A stretch of 64,000 nucleotides of DNA from Aporrectodea caliginosa. Its lineage: Eukaryota > Annelida > Clitellata > Crassiclitellata > Lumbricidae. The first letter of the stretch is position 1. Each line of letters starts with the position of its first letter. The notes below the pieces were generated by a model. The model was not told the DNA's origin, ran no database searches, and saw nothing but the letters and a program-made list of their open reading frames with translations. The stretch is taken from the NCBI GenBank assembly GCA_020284085.1, contig JACEVL010000018.1, forward strand, positions 552,001-616,000, in the 5' to 3' direction. Below are positions 1 through 10,776 of this stretch, in pieces. The position numbers were made by a program, and so were the translations under genes.

Positions 1-119
1 AATTACAATTGCATATTTAAGAATTCACCTGAAAACCAGCAGTTACTGGAAAAGATAAGACTTCAATTATTTGCAAAATGAAATAAGCAAGAGAGAAGGT
101 TCTTACAGTTGTGATAGTG

Positions 120-905
120 AATTCCATAGACGAGGACCAGCATAATATGAGAATGCTTGGAAACCATACATCTTTTTGGTTCAAATAAACAGTTGGCCAG
201 ATGAACTGGTCTTAAGTGTGTCAGGCCCGCCGAGAGGGGGGGCAAATGCCCAGGGGCCCGGCGACTCTTAGGGGCCCGGGGCGGGCCCGCAATCAACTTA
301 TGATATATATTATAATAAGATATACATTGTTATACAAAGTTTATGATGCATAATTATACAAAGTTTATGATGTTAAGCCTTATAAAAAATATAACGTAAC
401 ACGTAACGAGGGGGCCCGGGAGGGCGGAAAATGCGGCTTGTGACAATTTTCCTTCTGACAATTTCACGAAAAAGCAAAAAAAAAAAAAGGTCATCAGAAA
501 TGTTTGCGTGGAAGTAAGAACAAAATTCAGTTTGTTCAAAAAAAAGGTAGGGGCCCGTGACTGCTCTGCCTAGGGGTCCGGAATTTCTGTCGGCGGGCCT
601 GAAGTGTGTTCTGGTTATATGAAGGGTGAGCACGATGCATAAGTCAGTAAGGTAGCTCGGTACTAAACGATGAAGTGCCCTGTATATAAAAAGACATCAG
701 CTTTAAAGTGGACCCAAGCAGGAAATGATGGCCAGTGTAATCTTGAAGACATTAAGCTTGTAACTGGATACCAGACACTTTGGAGAAAGCCAAAGAACTA
801 GGCAAGCAGCTGCATGCATAACTGATTGTAAGGAGCCATGAAGGCTATGAGAAAGAGAACTTAGTATTGAATTACAGTAGTCCAGGTATGATAAGCCCTC
901 TTTAT
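120..905 (+). repeat. Old dispersed repeat, interrupted by the hAT insertion at 222-601
   Basis: The parts at 120-221 and 602-905 read as one unit once the hAT insertion is removed. The left part (AATTCCATAGACGAGGACCA and following) resembles 30225-30290 (AGTTCCAGAGTCTCGGACCA), and the right part resembles common aquatic-animal dispersed repeats. It has no open frame. The family is unnamed here. Confidence 0.45.
222..601. mobile_element. Non-autonomous hAT-type element, TSD AAGTGTGT
   Basis: A perfect 8-bp direct repeat, AAGTGTGT, flanks the unit (214-221 and 602-609). The ends are inverted repeats: CAGGCCCGCCGA at the left and its complement at the right. The interior is GC-rich at both ends with GGGGCCC runs and has no transposase frame. 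An 8-bp duplication with CAG-type termini is the hAT signature. It splits an older dispersed repeat. Confidence 0.85.
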
Positions 906-1341
906 TAACCGAGTGAGCCACTTAAGCCTGCAATCTCACTGTCTTTGAGCATTTCTGCTGTTATCTTAGGTCAGCCACCTGGTCTTCTCCAGTGCCTCGG
1001 GGGCTTTTTCATGGGTGCTCACGGGGTTCTCTAGTGGTCCTCATTTTCTGGAGCTTGGGCAACATGTTCAAAGAAGCACAGTCTCCATGTTTATCAATTA
1101 GCTTTCTGACCAAAACAATTGCTATTCAAAAACTGAACCAAACCTTAAAAATTTGAAGAATTTCAAGTGGCTGAACGTTAGAAAATAAAAGTGCAGTATT
1201 TGTTCAGAAAGTGCTTGTATTTCAGTTATGATTCCAGAAATCAACTTGTGCACAGGGTGCCCGAGAATAATTTACTTCAATAATTGCAATGAAATAATAA
1301 CTGCATTTAAATAATTGAATTAAATTGTCTTCATACTTCAG
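906..1341 (+). other. Neogenin/DCC intron sequence before the first visible exon
   Basis: No open frame of note, no recognised repeat. It ends in the pyrimidine-rich acceptor before 1342. Confidence 0.5.
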
Positions 1342-1536
1342 AGACTTCTGTTCCTGGCCAACCGACTTCTCTTCGCGTGCGTCCTTTCACAAGCTCGATT
1401 GCTGTGAGCTGGACGCCACCAGTGGAACAAGACATCATGATACGTGGCTATGTCCTTGGGTATGGCATAGGAATTCCAGATGTCTACAGTCAGATCCTAG
1501 ATGCTAAGATGAGATATCACACTATCAAGTCACTCA
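1342..1536 (+). CDS. NEO1: Neogenin/DCC exon: first half of FN3-4
   Basis: The acceptor is CTTCAG and the donor GTAAGTG; the exon is phase 1 to phase 1. It encodes [20 protein letters not shown] then the [10 protein letters not shown] strand typical of the fourth FN3 domain of DCC/neogenin. Confidence 0.9.
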
Positions 1537-4500
1537 GTAAGTGAGAATAAATACTGGGCAATTAGAACATAATGCTGTATGCTGTACTCTTATTGATTAT
1601 AATGCTGATTGATTTTTTATTTGTCTTAAGATGTTTATACACTGGAGTGTTGTTTTTTGGCAACCAGTTTAACAAAGAATATGCTTACTTACTTACTTAT
1701 AATGTTAAGAGTTACGTAAAGGAGTCATATTGCACAGTTGTCTGACATTCTTCTACAGTTGTCTGTGCTGTCTACGTAGACATAAGTTGTTAATTGAGTT
1801 TTAAATGCTCTTTTCTTGATGGTTGAATATTATTGACTAAATGCACGATTCCAATGATTGCCTTATCAAGATTTAATGTTGTAAGGAATATTTCTGATTA
1901 GTATGCATGCCTGGCATCTCGCTAGCTCTTTGAAGCATGCCAGGGTCATCCTCAAGCACTTACAAACATGTGTAACCCATGTCTAAAGAACTTTGAAATC
2001 TTCTCTATGTCTGTTCTCGAAATGTTTATTCTTCGTGCCATTGAAAGTTAACCATGTCTCCCGAATTGTGCCCCATGACATGCAATTCATAGGCCAGATG
2101 GGGCTTCATTTCGAATGGAATTGATCTCAATAATTAAACTAACTTGTGTGTATGTTGTTGAGTATGCACCATTGATGGAGATTAATGTCTCAAATACTAC
2201 ATTGTGCTTCAAGATTACCATAGTACTTAGCTTAGTACATAAGTACTAATCTTGATGCATGCACAGCATAGCATCAAGAAATTCAAGATTATTATAACAC
2301 TGTTCAAGTCTGATGATTATAGTCAGAATACAGTTATATTTTATTTTGATAGGGCCTTCATCTGAATATGACATGCAATTCAGAGATTGATCTCAGTAAT
2401 TAAACTAACTTGTTTGTATGTTGTCGAGTATGCACCGAGTATGCACCATTGATGCACCATTGATGCAGATTAATATCTCAAATACTACACTGTGGTTCAA
2501 GATTTATATACCCACCATAGTACTTAGCTTAGTACTAGAGAGTGACATGGGGAGACAATCTCGTCCCCATCCCCACCCCGCACCAAGTTAGTCGTCCCCA
2601 TCCCCACCCCATCCCCGCAGGGTTTGTCCCCATCCCCGCCCCATCCCCGCAGGTTTGCTCCCCATCCCCACCCCATCCCCGCAGGTTTGCTCCCCATCCC
2701 CACCCCATCCCCGCAGGACGACATCACATTCCCCGCAAAAAGTTTACACAAATTCAAATTAAAAAATAACAGTTTTTAGCTTACAAAACTATTTGTATTG
2801 TTGACTGCATTAGTCTGTTATTATCTTATGGACAGTTTGCATTAACCAAGTCCTGACTATTTCTGACTAGTAGGCTTCAGAAACTAATAAACTCTCCTTA
2901 TCAGTTCTCAAGTTCTCAACATCACCGGGTTTATTGCCGGCTCATTCCCCATTACCGCGGTATTACCGCGAGAGTAAACCCATTACCGCGGTATTGCCGC
3001 AATTTTGTCCCCATTACCGCGGTATTACCGCAATTGTTGTCCCCATTACCGCGGGATTTACCGCGGTTACCGCGGTTTCCCCGCGGGGAAATTCCCCATG
3101 TCACTCTCTACTTAGTACATAAGTACTAATCTTGATGCATGCACACTTGCACAGTGTAGCATCAAGATAATTGTAATAGTATTAAAATCTGATGATCATA
3201 GTCAGAGTAACAGTTATATTTTATTTTGATAGGGCCTTCATCTGAATATGTTATAAGCTTGAAAGCATTTAACAATGTGGGAGAAGGAGTTCCGATTTAT
3301 GAAACAACCGTAACGAGAGAAGAATCAAGTAAGTATGATTACTGACCAAGTGATTGCCATGATATCTGCTAGAAAATTTCTTGTTAGCTGAATCCTTAGA
3401 ATGCTACAACCCTGTTGGCTATTTGTAATGTAAATATGTTAGGTTGTCTTTTAACAACATTTATGCATCTTAGCACCTCTCTGAAAAGCACTGTGTAAAT
3501 GGCTGTTTGATTATTACTTTTATTATTATGAACGTTCTTAACACACACAAAGTCACACAGAAATGTGAATCAGAGGCAGGGTTAGTCAATTGCCAGGTGA
3601 AGAGCAGTTAGATTAGATACCCAGATGTTTGAAGGCCATTGAGAAATAGTAAGTTTTGAGTAGAGCTGTACCGAATATTCATTGCTTTGTACTGAATAGT
3701 GCTCCAAAGAGTTTATTTGTATTCAGCTGAATAGGTTTTTAAATCGAATACAAATAGTTAAGGTGCTCCGTGATTTGTGCACAAGCCTTTCTGGTAATTC
3801 CACCAACAAGCTTACCCAGTTAAAGACTTCAGTATTGCTGGAGCTAGTTTTTCTGAAAGAGAAGTTGCCTTTCACATGAGAATTTGTAATGTTGAGTCTT
3901 ACTGAAAGCAAATTGCATAACATTCAATGAGAAGGACAATTAGTTTCTTGTTTAATGCTACGTAAATAAATTCAGAATTGAAGGCAATTTGAAGCTCAAC
4001 TACTGTATGAAAAGTGAGTTAGATTTAAAAAAGTTAAATACATGTATTCTTGTGTCTAGTTTTTACTTATGCCCTGATCTGTCGTCATGTACTTTCTCGG
4101 GTGAATAGTGTGGCCAATTATTCGGAATCTGGCTGTAGAGTAAAAAATGCTATTCAGTACAGCTCTAGTTTTGATGTGTTTCTTGAAAGAAGAACAGGAG
4201 TTTGAGCAACAGATAAACATTGATAGTCGATTCCATTCCTTGGGGCAGCAATATGGAATGCATGAGAGCTCATGACAGTGCTACATCTTGGCTCAACGAA
4301 AAAATGCATAACCACGGGGCGGGATGTATGGAAAGCATGTGTCACTTAACGTCAAAAGAGAATTATTTTGAGCGGAATCACTTGAAGCAGCACATGACTC
4401 CTTAGTTATGTGATACCAGTGTTAAAAGGATCTTTATCTGATGTGCAAACATGACTCTGAGCAATATGAGTGGAATGTATTGAATGGCAAATAACTCATT

Positions 4501-7500
4501 CTATTGCTAACAATAGTTCACTTCGCCGCCACCTACCTAGGTAAAAACTTGCGGAATATTTTCTTCCTTAGTTAATGACATTCCAAGAACTGACAATCTT
4601 CTTGGGCAATGTATCTTTTCAGCACCAGAGCCGCTGACTCCCATGATGCCCCCTGTGGCCTTAAAAGCTATTGTTCTTTCATCAACAACAATCTTACTTA
4701 CCTGGTCGGACACAACTCTGGGTCGAAATCAGCGTGTAATGGACAATCGTTACTATACCGTACGCTATGGCACAAAAGTCCTAACGAAGTACAAGATGGT
4801 GAATGCCACTGACCTCAACTTGCATGTGGAGGATCTGAGGCCAGATACGGAGTATGAGTTCAGCGTACGCGTTACCAAGGGCAACCGACAGAGCACGTGG
4901 AGTCTCAGCGTCTTCAACCGAACGAAAGAAGCAGGTTCGATGAATGCTACTCATCTATTCATTCTTTGAAACATTTGCTGATTCTATCATTTACTTTGCT
5001 CAATCCTTTACTGAGTCAGATGTACATTCATATAATAATTATACATTGTTTTGTTCATTTGCTGTTAATCAGTTACTTGTTTGTATTTTATTCGTACATA
5101 GGCTGTCATTTTATGGATTATATTCTACTTTGCGACTCATGATCATTTTTACTGAAGTATTGAAAGTTAGCATAAGTTGTGATATTCTTTCTGCTTTTGT
5201 GTAACATCACCAGTGTTTGACAAGTGGTAGCAGTCCAAATTAAGACCATCATTCACCATAAAATCTGTAAGCTACAGATGTGCAGAGGGTTGTCAATGAT
5301 AATTCTGAATATTAAGTGACCTTTTGCGGTCGATGATAATTTCTGTTTTTTTATTTTTAGTCCCCACGACATCACCGAGGGATCTGACACCAGTTGCAAT
5401 GGAAGGCAAGTCAACGATAGTTACTCTAAACTGGCAGCCACCTCGTCATGCAAATGGACAGATTTCAGGTAACTTATAGACAATCTCAACACTCAACTGG
5501 ATTTGCATAATGGGTTTGGACTGCAACTTCACTTTGAAGCAACCGTCAAATGATAAATGTTGTATTTTGATAAATGTTAAAAGTCCAATATGCCAAAACT
5601 GAGCAAAAGTTTTAGTTGTAATTATAATTGAAAATTGTAACTAAAAATTTCCATTAAATAAGAATGAGAAAGACTTAGGCACATTCATTGCTATATAAAA
5701 AACTATAGCACCACGTGAAGAGAAACAACAATGTAGAGGTGCTCGTGATTAATGTGTGGATGGTTGTTCAAAAAAGGTATTAGTCAGATGATGCGTTAGT
5801 AGTAGTACTGTACGGTTGTTGTCTTCATTCTAGGCTATTTGGTTTACTACACAACGGATGCCACGGAACCAGACAGCGAGTGGGTTGTGGAGGAGGTCCG
5901 AGGGGAACGTCTCTCAGCCACGATCCGCGACCTCACTCCAGAGACAACTTACTACTTCAAGATTCGTGCACGAAACAGCGTTGGACAGGGTCCAATGTCA
6001 CCCACTGTCATCTTCCGAACACCACGAAGTAGGTGCAATGTGCCTAACTCTCATTCTTGATATTAATGCAAATCCTTGTGGAGCCTGTGTATGTCCTAGC
6101 TTGATGTGTAGCAATTCTCATGCTAGTATAAGTTAGGAAGTGTAGCATTTGAACAGTCATTGTCTGGCAAGGCTTTAGTTGGGTTAGGCAGTATCAAACT
6201 CTTGACTTTTCTGCTTAGTGATCCACTAGATATTTTGCATTCATTTTTATCTAGTTTATGTGTTTGAGCACTTTTTTGTTGGTGAGGTGAAAATAGTCGG
6301 AGTGTGTGTAACGTAGCAAGGGTGTTTTTATTGTTCACTAGTGGATGGATCTGGTGGTGGTATCATTGAGACACCAGATGACTTTGGATCACTTCGTCCA
6401 CCCATTCGAAGTAAGTCACTTGTTATGCCTGCACTTCACTAGTAAGTATACCTCTGATTTGTGATGTGTGTGGAAATTATAGAAAAGGTTACATGTAGGC
6501 TTTCCAATTTGAATCCAGAAGCATATCTTGCCTCTAACAAGAATGCTTCGTAAATATATGCTACGGCAGTGTTTCATTCAGGTCATTTGATTGCTTATGA
6601 TATCATCCAAATGCTTCATTCACAAAGCCATTCGTTTTTCCACACTCTGCCCTTTCATTGATCTATCATGTCCATTTGCATGTGTTTAATTTTTCTGTAT
6701 TTCTCAGATCCTGTGGACATTATTGGATATTTACATGTAGGAACTTATTTAAACATTATCTTTTTTATAGATAACTGGTCATTTGGCTCATTACAGAATA
6801 ACGGAGGTGTGTATTTACTTTCTAACTTTATAATAGCTTAATATTTGACAGTATTTGATAAAAATACGGGTAATGAGAACTACATGGTGACTTGATTGGA
6901 TAGTGATGGAAGATTAATAAGATGATCACCATGATGACAAATACAGTGAAAGCATCAATACTCTAGTCACTAAGAACAGTGATGATAATTTTCTAGTTAA
7001 CAGAAAGTGAAGAATGCATCCTCAAAGAAAACTTATTTATCCAACAAAATTAACATAAAGTGCTCTTTCATCCACGAATTCATTCCATATTTCAATTTCT
7101 GAAGCACTGAACACAAGCATAGGGCACCTGCATACTGATGAGCATAGAATCAATTCAGTCTAGACACTACAAGTAAATTGTAATGAGTTTGTCCCATTTG
7201 TCATGATTGTTGATACCTGGAGACCAAACTCTGAGATTTAATTACTATTATTAGTGCGTTGAACAGCTTGATGAGGCGTGTACTGTTGGTCTGGTTAAAC
7301 AGGATCAACGGAATCGCCTGGCACTGGATCAGGTGGAATGATTTCTTCCATCATCCTCTGGATTATAATCGGTTGCATTGGAGGCATAATGATTGTCACC
7401 GTCATCATTGTAACGGCCATCTTCTGCTGCCGACGAAGGGCAGCAGCCAAAAGAAAGATGAACAAGTAATATATTCAGTTACTGCTTTCCCAGTTAAATT

Positions 7501-10500
7501 ATTCTATTATTCCCATAATTTTGTTTATATTAAGATCATTTGAAGTAATGAGTTAATTTATTTAGTGTTTTTATTAACTTGTCCTAAAATGGCCAATTAT
7601 TAGAGAGCATAGAGCAGTGCTTCCCAATCTTTTAGGCTATGGAACCATTTTGATCTGAACATTTTCTGATGGAATCCCAACCTAAACAAAACATATTCAA
7701 GTGTAGTGTGATCGGGGTATGTACATTTTTAATCCATAAAAATTAGAAATATTTTAAATGAAGTTTCCCCACAGAACCCTTGTCTTAACCTCAGAGTTTG
7801 ATTTATAATGTAACAACACATTCAAACAACACTTTTATTCAATATCTTTACAGAACCCTTGTCTTCCCCTCATGAAACCCCAGGGTTCCATGGAACCCAC
7901 TTTGGGAAACACTGGCATAGAGACTGAAATTACTACTAGTAAGGAATAGTAACCAGTTGAAGCAGGAATAACAGTCTCCAAATGTGTTGACATCCAGTGA
8001 CCATCGCTGAAGCAAAGCTTCTTCAGTCTGATAATTAATTATCTTTGATGCCACCAATATCATTTTGTAATTTACAAATTATGCATTGTTATTAAATGTT
8101 TTGCCAGAGAGAAGATGGCCGATCCAAAGACAAAATTCAGCCAGAAGGACCTAAATCCACCCGATTTGTGGAGCCACGAAACGGCAGAACTGACGAACAT
8201 CGACAGAGAATATTCAGAAGGGAACATAGATGAATTTAACGAACAGTTGCCAGGTTTGTCACCAGATTTGTCTAATTTATCTATTAAGTCTCCTAGATTG
8301 ATTTATTTTTTATGTTTTTCCCAGAAAGATAAAACCAGTCTGACGGCACAGTAAAACAAGTAGATTAAATCACTGTTTGCTGATGACTTTCTGATTACTT
8401 TACTGGTAAATAATATCTTCATATTTAGCACACTCTTGCATACTTACTCTCAGTATTTTCATCAAAGCCCACACTCTGACTATGGTGCATAGTTTGATTC
8501 TTTGTAGTTCATCAGACTGGCCAGAATGGTAGTAATGAAATCTTATGACTTCGTTAAGTGCTGTAACATGAATGAACCTGTAGACTGCTCTCCATGTACT
8601 GTATATGCTTACTTTTTTAAATTGTAAGGTTTATAATGTTAAAGTTATTTAAGTCAATGAACTCTGTATGACATTCAGGAGAAGAAAGTTTATAAGCTCA
8701 GACAGTGGAGAATAATATTGCAAACTGTGACAATGTGACGTATCAGTGATTCACGTATTTGCTGGATTTAGGGGTTCAACAAAATATCAATTTGTGACAC
8801 CTGTTGCAAATCTCATTGTTGAGACATTGTTTAGAATGCTCCGTCAGTATTTCTCATGTATCAGTCCTTTCGTGTGATTGTCATCTTCAGAGCAGTTGTA
8901 AATGTGTCTATGAAAGGCTTTTGATAAAGTCATAGTGTGTCTTTTTCACTGAAGGATGCAGAAGGTATGCTACAAACAGCATAGGTGGTCGGTTCAAGAG
9001 TGTGTCACCATGCACTATACCAGTGGTGACACCTGGAGACCGAACTCAGTCATATCAAGGTAAATGCTAATATTCTGGTCATCTTCCACAGATGTTAATT
9101 GATTTGATGATTGAATTGATAAAACCATGTGGGTGGTAAATACCTAACTAGTTTGATGTTTCTGAAGGTGTCAAGTCTTAACAGTTGGTGCAGTGAGCTT
9201 GCATGACACTAAGATTGTCATTTAGTGATACTGATTGATTATCTAATTTCTTTTGGTTTTTCCTCTTAATTGTCTGGTGATGATTATAATCTGTGAAATG
9301 CTTGTACTCCAGGAGTTGCTAAAGTCTTGCCTCGAGACGGTGATGAAATCAGTTCAACACGAACGCATTCATCATCAAACAGTACACCAAGGGTCAATGC
9401 TGGTGACATTACCCAGTCCAACACCGGTACTATCTCTAGTTGTACAAATTTAAATACAAGAGTCTGTTATGAATCTCTAGTGTTTTGTCTCATCACTGTG
9501 TGATGTTAGTAATAAGAATAATAAATAAGATAAGAATATTCTCTAATTGACCAATTGAAAGTGAAATGAAAGAATAAAATCATTCAACTGCATTTATTTC
9601 AAACTAGCTTCCATGCTTAAATGCAATTTCAAATTACCCGGTAAACAACAGTTTTCTGGCAGCCTGTATAAGACCAGTGACACCCACATGAGTATCTTGT
9701 AGACTCATTTTTTTACCATACTGCTTTCTAAACTTTTGTTAGCCTATACAACCTGCAAATACCCAGCTACATGTACATGGTCACAAATGACCAGTTTAGT
9801 GCTGTCCACACCATAATGTATTTTTGCATTACCCTGGTATATGGCTCCGAAATCCTGCATTATAGCCAGTGTGCAGTGTAGTAGTAAGATTAATTACAAC
9901 AGCAGTTATTCCTTTTTTCTTAAATAACAAACCTCATATTTTCATTTGTCTAACCATTTACATTTTGTGCAACTTACTTTGCCGTTGTTCATGTGAGAGG
10001 ACTTGTTCTGCTTTTGTAGTGAGTAGTGTTAAGCAGCCACTACTTTGCAATTCGGGCTCACTCAGCAGACAACCAGCTACGATAATAAGTCCTACAAGAC
10101 CTCTGCCATCTAAGTCATCATGTTTACCACTCCGGACGCCAGATGTCACGAAGGTCGACCTCTGTCCTCATCCATCGACAGCTGTGAGTTCCAGCATTTC
10201 TTGTTGAATCAAATTTGCTATAGTTTGTAAGAAGATTTAGATTTATTAATTTAATATTTCATGATTCATTCAGCGAAATCTTGACTTATAGAAGTTGTAG
10301 GCAGATGTGCAAGGTAATGGACAAGTTACTGATTAAAAAAGTTAAAAACATATATTTTAAATTGGAAAAGATATTTAGATCTCATGATAAATGTTTTTGA
10401 ATGGTGTGAAATTTATTATGCATGATTATGTTACTTTTCAACTTTCTCTTTTTCCTCATGCAAAGTTGTATACTGGATAAAAAAATATGGTGTTATATCT

Positions 10501-10776
10501 GCATGAATTTAACAACTGGTGAAGAAAAGAAGTACCCGGTATGCATATTTGAATGATATAGCTGAGAAGTTGTACCACCTTCTAAGAATAGGCCTCTCAT
10601 AAATGCTGTCTGATTTTGATTAAATAATGATTTATGACTTGGTTACTCTTATCTTATTCTGGTTGTTTGTTTTGTAGAAACAGGGAAGCACGGAAGAGCT
10701 TTCTGCAGAAATGGCCAACCTCGAGGGTTTAATGAAAGACCTAACGGCCATCACCCAGGAACAGTTTGACTGCTAA
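1342..10776 (+). CDS. NEO1: Neogenin/DCC-family netrin receptor, 3' part of gene (13 exons; 5' end outside window)
   Basis: Joining thirteen exons with AG/GT borders gives one open frame ending in TAA at 10774-10776. It encodes three fibronectin type III domains matching FN3-4 (motifs [10 protein letters not shown] and [16 protein letters not shown]), FN3-5 ([17 protein letters not shown]) and FN3-6 ([15 protein letters not shown]) of DCC/neogenin. A short linker, one transmembrane helix with an RRR stop-transfer, and a cytoplasmic tail follow. The tail holds a P1-like motif (NPPDLWSHE), a proline-rich P2-like stretch (PTRPLP) and a P3-like C-terminus ([15 protein letters not shown]). By family knowledge this is a type I plasma-membrane receptor for netrin and RGM in axon guidance and adhesion; the Ig domains and FN3-1 to FN3-3 must lie upstream of the window. 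All internal exon borders are phase 1 except those flanking the TM exon and the last exon. DCC and neogenin are separate only in vertebrates, so the symbol is by convention. Confidence 0.93.
2075..2370 (+). repeat. Tandem duplication, copy 1, carrying a duplicate splice acceptor
   Basis: About 296 bp ending TTTTATTTTGATAG then GGCCTTCATCTGAATATG, identical to the real acceptor and first 18 bases of the exon at 3233. The sequence then jumps at ATG into the start of copy 2 (ACATGCAATTCA), so the junction has a short microhomology. Copy 2 occupies about 2371-3250 because a 575-bp hAT element plus its 8-bp duplication lies inside it. Confidence 0.85.
2371..3250 (+). repeat. Tandem duplication, copy 2, containing hAT insertion and the functional acceptor
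   Basis: The diverged second copy of 2075-2370. Shared blocks include TAATTAAACTAACTTGT, TAGTACTTAGCTTAGTAC, AAGTACTAATCTTGATGCAT and the acceptor tract. It has extra small tandem steps (GAGTATGCACC and CCATTGATGCA repeated) and the insertion at 2536-3110. Confidence 0.82.
2536..3110. mobile_element. Non-autonomous hAT-type element with perfect 18-bp TIRs, TSD CTTAGTAC
   Basis: The ends are perfect inverted repeats, TAGAGAGTGACATGGGGA at 2536-2553 and its complement at 3093-3110. The duplicated target CTTAGTAC flanks it at 2528-2535 and 3111-3118. The empty site is visible in the neighbouring tandem copy near 2226-2245. The interior has two satellite-like blocks: CCCCATCCCCACC-type repeats (about 2565-2720) and CCATTACCGCGGTATTACCG-type repeats (about 2945-3090). 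No transposase is encoded. Confidence 0.93.
3233..3328 (+). CDS. NEO1: Neogenin/DCC exon: second half of FN3-4
   Basis: Phase 1 to phase 1, acceptor GATAG, donor GTAAGTA. It encodes [19 protein letters not shown], the end of FN3-4. The acceptor and first 18 coding bases have an upstream duplicate at 2353-2370 (see findings). Confidence 0.9.
3661..4167. mobile_element. Non-autonomous hAT-type element, TIR TAGAGCTGTAC
   Basis: The left end TAGAGCTGTACCGAATA pairs with the right end TATTCAGTACAGCTCTA with one mismatch. Flanking 8-mers are GTTTTGAG (3653-3660) and GTTTTGAT (4168-4175), matching 7 of 8. It lies in a neogenin intron and has no transposase frame. Confidence 0.82.
4623..4934 (+). 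CDS. NEO1: Neogenin/DCC exon: FN3-5
   Basis: A single 312-bp exon, phase 1 to 1, encodes the whole FN3-5 domain ([19 protein letters not shown] through [14 protein letters not shown]). The acceptor TCTTTTCAG is strong. The donor is GTTCGA, a weak match that was chosen because it preserves frame into the next exon. Confidence 0.88.
5361..5468 (+). CDS. NEO1: Neogenin/DCC exon: first half of FN3-6
   Basis: Acceptor TTATTTTTAG, donor GTAACT, phase 1 to 1. It encodes [17 protein letters not shown] and the [14 protein letters not shown] strand of FN3-6. Confidence 0.9.
5834..6028 (+). CDS. NEO1: Neogenin/DCC exon: second half of FN3-6
   Basis: Acceptor CATTCTAG, donor GTAGGT, phase 1 to 1. It encodes [20 protein letters not shown] and ends with [15 protein letters not shown] and FRTPR, closing FN3-6. 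Confidence 0.9.
6342..6410 (+). CDS. NEO1: Neogenin/DCC juxtamembrane linker exon (probable cassette)
   Basis: A 69-bp phase 1-1 exon with acceptor TTCACTAG and donor GTAAGTC. It encodes [20 protein letters not shown], a flexible acidic/Gly-rich linker. Its length is divisible by three, so it can be skipped without a frameshift, as happens for linker exons in vertebrate neogenin. Confidence 0.72.
6771..6806 (+). CDS. NEO1: Neogenin/DCC 36-bp micro-exon in linker (probable cassette)
   Basis: Acceptor TTTTTTATAG, donor GTGTGTA, phase 1-1. It encodes [12 protein letters not shown]. It keeps frame whether included or skipped. The short length and modest donor make this less certain than the neighbouring exons. 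Confidence 0.6.
7303..7465 (+). CDS. NEO1: Neogenin/DCC transmembrane exon
   Basis: Acceptor GGTTAAACAG, donor GTAATA, phase 1 to 2. After a Ser/Gly-rich lead ([11 protein letters not shown]) it encodes a hydrophobic helix of about 26 residues ([20 protein letters not shown]) followed by [11 protein letters not shown], a basic cytoplasmic stop-transfer. Confidence 0.88.
7615..7914. mobile_element. Non-autonomous hAT-type element, TSD GCATAGAG
   Basis: Termini CAGTGCTTCCCAA and TTTGGGAAACACTG are imperfect inverted repeats. The 8-bp duplication GCATAGAG is perfect (7607-7614 and 7915-7922). CAGTG...TTCCC ends are typical of Charlie-like hAT elements. It lies in the neogenin intron before the P1 exon. 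Confidence 0.88.
8108..8253 (+). CDS. NEO1: Neogenin/DCC cytoplasmic exon with P1-like motif
   Basis: Acceptor TTTTGCCAG, donor GTTTGT, phase 2 to 1. It encodes [18 protein letters not shown], matching the conserved membrane-proximal KPPDLWIHHE-type motif of DCC/neogenin tails, and then an acidic stretch. Confidence 0.87.
8955..9059 (+). CDS. NEO1: Neogenin/DCC cytoplasmic exon (possible cassette)
   Basis: A 105-bp phase 1-1 exon between AG (ACTGAAG) and GTAAAT. It encodes [19 protein letters not shown]; the PIPVVTP-like core resembles the neogenin tail. The acceptor is poor in pyrimidines, but frame and motif support it. Confidence 0.68.
9313..9426 (+). CDS. NEO1: Neogenin/DCC cytoplasmic exon (possible cassette)
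   Basis: A 114-bp phase 1-1 exon with acceptor TACTCCAG and donor GTACTA. It encodes a Ser/Thr-rich low-complexity tail segment ([19 protein letters not shown]). Open in the chained frame. Confidence 0.7.
10020..10183 (+). CDS. NEO1: Neogenin/DCC cytoplasmic exon with proline-rich P2-like region
   Basis: Acceptor CTTTTGTAG, donor GTGAGT, phase 1 to 0. It encodes [18 protein letters not shown] and further Pro/Ser-rich sequence, the expected place of the PxxP-containing P2 region. Confidence 0.78.
10678..10776 (+). CDS. NEO1: Neogenin/DCC terminal coding exon, P3 motif and stop
   Basis: Acceptor TTTTGTAG, phase 0, 32 codons plus TAA. It encodes [19 protein letters not shown] and ends EQFDC. 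The [11 protein letters not shown] helix is the P3 signature of DCC/neogenin, used for receptor multimerisation and kinase binding. Confidence 0.93.
   Translation, partial: KQGSTEELSAEMANLEGLMKDLTAITQEQFDC

Noticed and set aside
1904..1946. Inverted CTGGCAT/ATGCCAG words around 1911-1943
   Set aside because: The stem is short with a long loop. There is no target duplication or second copy, so it is probably chance.
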